From: Polaribacter sp. MED152
GTDB taxonomy: Bacteria > Bacteroidota > Bacteroidia > Flavobacteriales > Flavobacteriaceae
DNA: 64,000 nt
NCBI RefSeq assembly: GCF_000152945.2
Contig: NC_020830.1
Location: forward strand, 558,001 to 622,000
Direction of reading: 5' to 3'
Shown piece after piece: positions 59,306 to 64,000 of the stretch. Every line of letters begins with the position of its first letter. Positions within the stretch are counted from its first letter, which is position 1. A model generated the notes under the pieces. The model saw nothing but the letters and a program-made list of their open reading frames with translations. It searched no databases and was not told where the DNA came from. A program made the translations under genes and the position numbers.

Positions 59306-60349
59306 ATGAAAAGAATTGCGCTACTTCTACTCACATTTGTTTTATTGTATTCGTGCAAGGAAGAATATCAACCTAGAAATATAAAATCAATTGACATTCA
59401 AGAGTTTAACATAATTAACTCTAGTATTAGAGCCATTCATGCTACAGATTCTACAAAAGTTTTTTACGCTGGTTCTAGAGGAGATGTTGGTTTTAAGACT
59501 AATGAAGGTGTTTCTTTAAATGCCCTAAACATTGAATTTTCAGACAGTATTTTACCACATTTTAGAAGTTTAGCTTTTAATGGTAAAGATTATTTTGCCT
59601 TATCAATAGGTAATCCTGCTCTCTTATATAAAATTACAGAGGGTGAATATTCTTTGGTATATAGAGAAGACCATGAAAAGGTATTTTATGATTCTATGAA
59701 ATTTTTTGATGATAATTTACATGGAATTGCTGTTGGAGATCCAACAGAAAACTGTGCTTCAATAATTTTAACTGCTGATGGTGGAGAAACTTGGCAGAAA
59801 CTATCTTGTGATAATTTACCTGATTTTGAAGAAGGAGAAGCTTTTTTTGCTGCTAGCAATACCAATATTAAAACAATAGGTAGTACAGTTTGGATAGCTT
59901 CTGGTGGTAAAAAAGCGCGAATTTTAAAATCTACAGACTATGGTAAAACCTGGCAAATTTTTGATACTCCTATTATAAAAGGAGATGGCCCTCAAGGAAT
60001 TTATTCAATGGATTTTTATGACGAAAAAACGGGAATTATTATTGGAGGCAACTATGCTAAACCACAAGAAAACAAGGCCAATAAAGCAATAACTAAAGAT
60101 GGTGGTTTAACTTGGTCTTTGGTAGCAAATAACCAAAATCCTAATTACAAAAGCGGAGTTGCTTATGTGCCAAATTCAAATGGTAAAGAGATTTTTGCTG
60201 TAGGCAAAACAGGTATTTCTTATTCTAAAGATGGTGGTTTAAACTGGGTAGAAATTTCAGACAAAGGTTTTTACGCTATTACTTTTGTAGACCATAACAA
60301 TGCTTGGTTAAGTGGGAGCAATAAAATTGCAAAATTTAGATTAGAATAG
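59306..60349 (+). CDS. YCF48/BNR-type beta-propeller lipoprotein
   Basis: 347 residues, lipoprotein signal ending LLYSC (C17). The body has sialidase-type Asp-box repeats such as TADGGETWQKL, STDYGKTWQIF, TKDGGLTWSLV and SKDGGLNWVEI, about 50-60 residues apart, a seven-bladed propeller as in YCF48/HCF136 (photosystem II assembly factors) and BNR proteins. No sialidase catalytic set is seen. It is the first of a three-gene unit: the next gene begins immediately after its stop. Confidence 0.88.
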   Translation: MKRIALLLLTFVLLYSCKEEYQPRNIKSIDIQEFNIINSSIRAIHATDSTKVFYAGSRGDVGFKTNEGVSLNALNIEFSDSILPHFRSLAFNGKDYFALSIGNPALLYKITEGEYSLVYREDHEKVFYDSMKFFDDNLHGIAVGDPTENCASIILTADGGETWQKLSCDNLPDFEEGEAFFAASNTNIKTIGSTVWIASGGKKARILKSTDYGKTWQIFDTPIIKGDGPQGIYSMDFYDEKTGIIIGGNYAKPQENKANKAITKDGGLTWSLVANNQNPNYKSGVAYVPNSNGKEIFAVGKTGISYSKDGGLNWVEISDKGFYAITFVDHNNAWLSGSNKIAKFRLE

Positions 60350-60907
60350 ATGAAAAAAATTTTAATTCTTATTATAGTTGTTAGTTTACAATCCTGTTCA
60401 AAACCTTTTCAACCATTAGAAGATTTTGATTGTAATACATCTATCTTAAAAAATCTGGAAGAAGTCGAGGATTCTAAAAGCCTATTTTCTTTAAAACTGC
60501 CAAAAGAGTGGGAAACAAATCTTTATCAAGACCAAATTCAATCTTCTATTTTTAGCGCAGATACTTCAAAAAACTTAACAGAATCTATTTTGTTAGATGT
60601 TTCTTATATCAATAAAGAACTAATAATTAATGAAAATTTCATACTAAAACAAGAACAAGAATATCTACAAAAAAAATTGATTATGGTTGAAAACAGAGTT
60701 TTTAATTATAACAATACCAAAGCAATTTACATGATATTTAAAGGCAAAAAGAACAACTTAAAATATCAAATTTGTAGTATTTTTATACATCTAAATTCGT
60801 CAAATTTTGTTTTGGCCAAAATAGAATTGTATGGTGATAAAGCTATCGCAGAAAGAAGATGCAAGGCATTGTCTTTAATTGAAAACATAAAACTAAATCA
60901 ATACTAA
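60350..60907 (+). CDS. Lipoprotein, PsbP-like fold possible
   Basis: 185 residues with lipobox SLQSC (C16). The mature part begins with FSLKLPKEWETNLYQDQIQS, the strand-turn that opens PsbP-like (DUF1795) domains, and has four to five further amphipathic strands. Two Cys (C49-like DFDCN and YQICSIF) could form a disulphide. Family assignment is tentative. It has no gap to either neighbour, the propeller lipoprotein and pepT. Confidence 0.65.
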   Translation: MKKILILIIVVSLQSCSKPFQPLEDFDCNTSILKNLEEVEDSKSLFSLKLPKEWETNLYQDQIQSSIFSADTSKNLTESILLDVSYINKELIINENFILKQEQEYLQKKLIMVENRVFNYNNTKAIYMIFKGKKNNLKYQICSIFIHLNSSNFVLAKIELYGDKAIAERRCKALSLIENIKLNQY

Positions 60908-62147
60908 ATGATTGATAAAAAACAAATTACAAATCGATTTTTAAGTTACGTAACTATAGATACTGAATCAGATCCTAACAATCCTGCCTTTCCAAGCACA
61001 GAAAAGCAATGGACCTTAGCTAGAATTTTAGAAAAAGAATTAAAAGCTATTGGTTTAGAAGATGTAGAATTAGATGAAAATTGTTACATCATGGCTACTT
61101 TACCAAGTAATTTAGATTTTGAAGTGCCTACAATTGGTTTTATTTCTCATATAGATACAAGCCCAGATTTTACTGGTGCTAATGTAAAACCTCAAATCAT
61201 AGAAAATTACAATGGTAATGATATTGTACTTAATAAAGAACTTAACATTGTACTTTCTTCAAGTTATTTTGATGATTTAAAACAGTATAAAGGTCAGACT
61301 ATAATTACCACAGATGGTACTACTCTATTGGGTGCAGACGATAAAGCTGGAGTTACAGAAATAGTATCTGCAATGGAGTATTTGGTTAAACATCCTGAAA
61401 TTAAACATGGTAAAATTAGAATTTGTTTTACTCCAGATGAAGAAGTTGGTAAAGGAGCTCATTTGTTCGATGTGGAGAAATTTGGTGCAGATTGGGCTTA
61501 TACTATGGATGGAAGTCAGATTGGAGAATTAGAATACGAAAATTTTAATGCAGCTAGTGCAAAAGTTACTGTAAAAGGTAAAATTGTGCATCCAGGATAT
61601 GCAAAAGGCAAAATGATTAATTCATTGCTAATTGCTAATGAAATATTGCAGCTGTACTTCTGAAGAAGTACCAGAAAAAACAGAAGGTTATGAAGGTTTT
61701 TTTCATTTACATGATGCAAAAGGTGATGTAGAAGAAACTGTTTTAGAATACATTATTAGAGATCATGATTTTGATATTTTCGAAAAGAGGAAATATCTTA
61801 TGCAAAAAATAGCCTTTGATATCAACAAAAAATTGGGAGATGATTTTATACAAGTAGCTATCAAAAATCAATATTTTAATATGAAAGAAAAGGTAACTCC
61901 TGTTATGCATATTGTAGATATTGTTGAAGAAGTTATGAACGAAATAGGTATTACACCATTAATAAAACCAATTAGAGGTGGTACTGATGGTTCTCAACTT
62001 TCTTATAAAGGATTGCCCTGCCCAAATATTTTTGCGGGCGGACATAATTTTCATGGGCGTTTTGAATACGTTCCTGTTGAATCTATGATTAAAGCAACAG
62101 AAGTTATAGTAGGTATTGCAAAAAAAGTAGCTATTAAATACCAATAA
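60908..62147 (+). pseudogene. pepT: Peptidase T, interrupted by a frameshift near 61650-61663
   Basis: Tripeptide aminopeptidase of the M20 family. The first part (60908-61663) has [37 protein letters not shown] and HPGYAKGKM, then stops at TGA (61661). The reading frame continues at +1: [38 protein letters not shown] and GGHNFHGRFE with the last zinc-ligand histidine. Both parts are highly conserved in pattern, so the break is recent or a sequencing error. From E. coli PepT, about one residue is missing at the junction, which favours loss of two bases (giving LQLxTSEEVP) over gain of one. There is no homopolymer at the site. Confidence 0.85.
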
Positions 62148-62152
62148 AAAAG

Positions 62153-62178
62153 TCTTCAGAAATTTCTTTCTGAAGACC
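62153..62178 (-). terminator. Intrinsic terminator of the acyltransferase gene
   Basis: Eleven-base arms 62153-62163 and 62168-62178 (GTCTTCAGAAA/TTTCTGAAGAC). The T-run is on the minus-strand side only, so it ends leftward transcription from 62835, after an untranslated tail of about 120 bases. That tail carries CAATAGAAAAC twice (62188-62198 and 62217-62227), which I consider incidental. Confidence 0.75.
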
Positions 62179-62295
62179 CATTGAAACAATAGAAAACTAT
62201 AGTTAATTTCTCTTGCAATAGAAAACCCCTACATCTTATATATTAAGAGAAATACTGCGCAAGTATACACGTTTATAAGTAGTTAGCCTAATTAA

Positions 62296-62835
62296 CTAAG
62301 ACAAATCAGGGTTTTTCCCTTTTATGTTTTTATAGAATGATCGCAAAAATTTAAAGTCAGATTCTTTGTCATCTGTAGGATAAAAAGGTGCTGATATTTT
62401 TATCGTTTTATTTTCAAAATCTAAAGTAGCCATAACTATAGGCACATTTGCACCTTTGGCTATGTAATAGAATCCAGTTTTCCAAGTTGTTACTTTTTTT
62501 CTAGTTCCTTCAGGTGATAAACCCAATTTAAATTCGTCTTTACTATTAAAAATAGCAATAATAGCATCAACCAAATTATTGTTTTTAGTTCTATCTACAG
62601 GTGTGCCTCCTAAAGCTCTAAAGAAAAAACCAAAAGGCCCATTAAATAGTGAAGCTTTACCAATAAAGTGTATCATTATACCAGAACTTATTCTTGCTAA
62701 AATGGCAATAGGAAAATCTACCCAACTTGTATGAGGAGCAGCAATAACAACATATTTTTTAATATCAGTAGGAAAAAAACCATCTATTTTCCAGCCTAAA
62801 ATAGTAAACAATATAAATTTTGCGATTCTTTTCAT
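62296..62835 (-). CDS. 1-acyl-glycerol-3-phosphate acyltransferase family protein
   Basis: 179 residues from the ATG at 62835. The frame is open 26 codons further, to 62913, but that stretch would overlap the divergent rmuC start, and the shorter form begins with the usual MKRIAKFILFTILGW. The acyltransferase box is HTSWVD (HxxxxD) and the second is PEGTRKK, both of the PlsC family. One N-terminal membrane segment is visible. It makes phosphatidic acid or acylates another glycerolipid. Confidence 0.87.
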   Translation of the reverse strand: MKRIAKFILFTILGWKIDGFFPTDIKKYVVIAAPHTSWVDFPIAILARISSGIMIHFIGKASLFNGPFGFFFRALGGTPVDRTKNNNLVDAIIAIFNSKDEFKLGLSPEGTRKKVTTWKTGFYYIAKGANVPIVMATLDFENKTIKISAPFYPTDDKESDFKFLRSFYKNIKGKNPDLS

Positions 62836-62879
62836 TCTCTCTTTTAAAAGTGATAAATTTAAGGACTTAAATTGATACA

Positions 62880-64000
62880 ATGATAGAATTGATAGCTTAC
62901 TTTTTAATTGCACTGATTTTTAGCTTTATAGGTCTTTATATAGGTAAACTTTTAGCCAAAGTAAATTTTGAAAAAGAGAAAACAAATTTAGAAAAAGAGA
63001 AATCTACATTCGAAGAGCGCGTTTTATTGTTACAGCAAGCTAAAGACACCTTAGAAAATAATTTTATTGAATTGCAAAAAGACATAAAAACAAATCAATT
63101 AGAAAAAGAGAGTTTACTTAGAATAAATACTACTCAAGAATCTGATATAAAAAATCTGAAAAGCAAATTAGAGGAGCACAAGCAAGAAGTTGAAAATTTA
63201 CAGAAGAAATTCACTAATGATTTTGAGGTTTTGGCAAACAAAATTTTAGAAGAAAAGTCAACAAAATTTACCAATCAGAATAGAGAAAACATTAAAAATA
63301 TTTTAGAACCATTAGAAAAGAAAATTCAAACTTTTGAAAAAAAGGTTTCTGATAGTGATGAAAAAAGAGCTGGATTTCAATCTGCACTAAAAACACAATT
63401 AGACCACTTAAAAGAATTGAATGCCCAAATGAGCAAAGACACTATAAATCTTACAAAGGCTTTAAAGGGGGATTCTAAAATGCAAGGTAATTGGGGTGAA
63501 TTGGTATTAGAACGAGTGCTAGAAAAGTCAGGCTTAGAAAAGGATAGAGAATACTTTGTACAGCAAAGTTTTACAACAAATGAAGGTAAAAAAGTATTGC
63601 CAGATGTTGTTATTCACTTACCTGATAACAAGAAAATGATTGTGGATTCTAAGGTTTCGTTAGTAGCCTATGAACGATTTACGAACGAAGAAGATGAAAC
63701 TCTTAAAATACAGTATTTAAAGGAGCATGTAAACTCTTTAAAAAGACATATAGAACAACTTTCTGAAAAGAAATACGAAGATATTTACCAAATTGAATCA
63801 CCAGACTTTGTATTGCTCTTTATCCCAATAGAACCTGCATTTGCAGTAGCTTTAAATTCTGATAAGCATCTATATAATAAAGCTTTCGAAAAAAACATTG
63901 TAATTGTAACTCCATCAACTTTATTAGCCACTTTAAGAACTATAGATTCTATGTGGAATAATGAAAAGCAACAAAGAAATGCCATTGAAATTGCAAGGCA
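62880..64000 (+). CDS. rmuC: RmuC-family DNA recombination protein, 3' end outside the window
   Basis: The frame is open from the ATG at 62880 to the right edge, 373 codons. An N-terminal membrane anchor (about 2-22, LIAYFLIALIFSFIGLYIG) is followed by a long coiled coil (about 30-180, KEKTNLEKEKSTFEE). The RmuC domain then has GNWGELVLERVLEKSGLEKD, LPDVVIHLPDNKKMIVDSKV (PD-(D/E)XK-like core, Asp and D-x-K) and FIPIEPAFAVAL. RmuC limits inversion and rearrangement at short repeats in E. coli. The rest lies beyond 64000. Confidence 0.93.
   Translation, partial: MIELIAYFLIALIFSFIGLYIGKLLAKVNFEKEKTNLEKEKSTFEERVLLLQQAKDTLENNFIELQKDIKTNQLEKESLLRINTTQESDIKNLKSKLEEHKQEVENLQKKFTNDFEVLANKILEEKSTKFTNQNRENIKNILEPLEKKIQTFEKKVSDSDEKRAGFQSALKTQLDHLKELNAQMSKDTINLTKALKGDSKMQGNWGELVLERVLEKSGLEKDREYFVQQSFTTNEGKKVLPDVVIHLPDNKKMIVDSKVSLVAYERFTNEEDETLKIQYLKEHVNSLKRHIEQLSEKKYEDIYQIESPDFVLLFIPIEPAFAVALNSDKHLYNKAFEKNIVIVTPSTLLATLRTIDSMWNNEKQQRNAIEIAR

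Noticed and set aside
62188..62227. Direct repeat CAATAGAAAAC, two copies 29 bases apart
   Set aside because: Only two copies in a 3' untranslated tail; no sign of an array or mobile element.
1..64000. CRISPR arrays, tRNA/rRNA genes, insertion sequences, phage genes, attachment sites
   Set aside because: No regularly spaced repeats, cloverleaf sequences, transposase or integrase motifs or terminal inverted repeats were seen. The window appears to be core chromosome.

Overview
The window reads as chromosomal DNA of a marine-type member of the Flavobacteriaceae (Bacteroidota). It is AT-rich. Exact or near matches to the Bacteroidota -7 box TAnnTTTG recur 8-45 bases before start codons. It encodes an HU-HIG DNA-binding protein, a transcarbamylase of the acetyl/succinylornithine type, an outer-membrane receptor with a CarboxypepD_reg domain, DUF4252 proteins and a zeaxanthin-type carotenoid cluster. 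There is no phage, insertion sequence, CRISPR array, rRNA or tRNA that I can see. Gene density is high, with many 1-14 base overlaps.

Layout. 1-5310 is an arginine operon (end of proC, argD, argF', argB, argE, argH). 5302-10201, on the minus strand, is crtY-crtZ-crtB-crtI behind a MerR regulator that carries every residue I know to define a CarH-type B12 photoreceptor. An ECF sigma factor and a four-helix membrane protein diverge from it (10321-11460). 11499-20866 holds threonine aldolase, a secreted metalloprotease, prfB-arsC-like, an outer-membrane beta-barrel receptor, a 57-residue membrane protein and fumC. 20934-26672 holds an HU-HIG protein with tandem palindromes upstream, typA, a mini-LETM1 protein overlapping proline dehydrogenase, aroB and a cold-shock-domain protein. 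26963-33285 has a lipoprotein, then a TetR/ABC/HlyD/TolC export operon whose ABC ATPase is badly degenerate. 33336-43674 has an XRE/membrane-protein pair, a 1127-residue propeller-amidohydrolase, a MaoC/TRIC/DEAD-helicase/thioesterase operon, a MATE exporter and two DUF proteins. 43729-48034 is a MacA/MacB-like efflux operon with two permeases. 48257-52956 has small metabolic genes and an M1 aminopeptidase. 53112-58288 pairs a sigma/anti-sigma/DUF4252 operon with two divergent S41 peptidase paralogues, one of which has lost its catalytic lysine. 58291-64000 has a patatin, a YCF48-like propeller lipoprotein, a second lipoprotein, a frameshifted pepT, an acyltransferase and the start of rmuC.

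How the parts work together. The arg genes turn glutamate into arginine through acylated intermediates. The crt genes turn geranylgeranyl diphosphate into zeaxanthin, probably under B12-dependent light control. The most novel-looking material is (1) the carotenoid photoregulatory locus with a perfect 19-bp palindrome on the crtI promoter and a neighbouring ECF sigma/membrane pair, (2) the export operon with a non-canonical ATPase, (3) the active/dead S41 pair, and (4) the tandem TATACTAGTATA sites upstream of the HU-HIG gene. Functional statements rest on motif recognition by eye; no database search was run.
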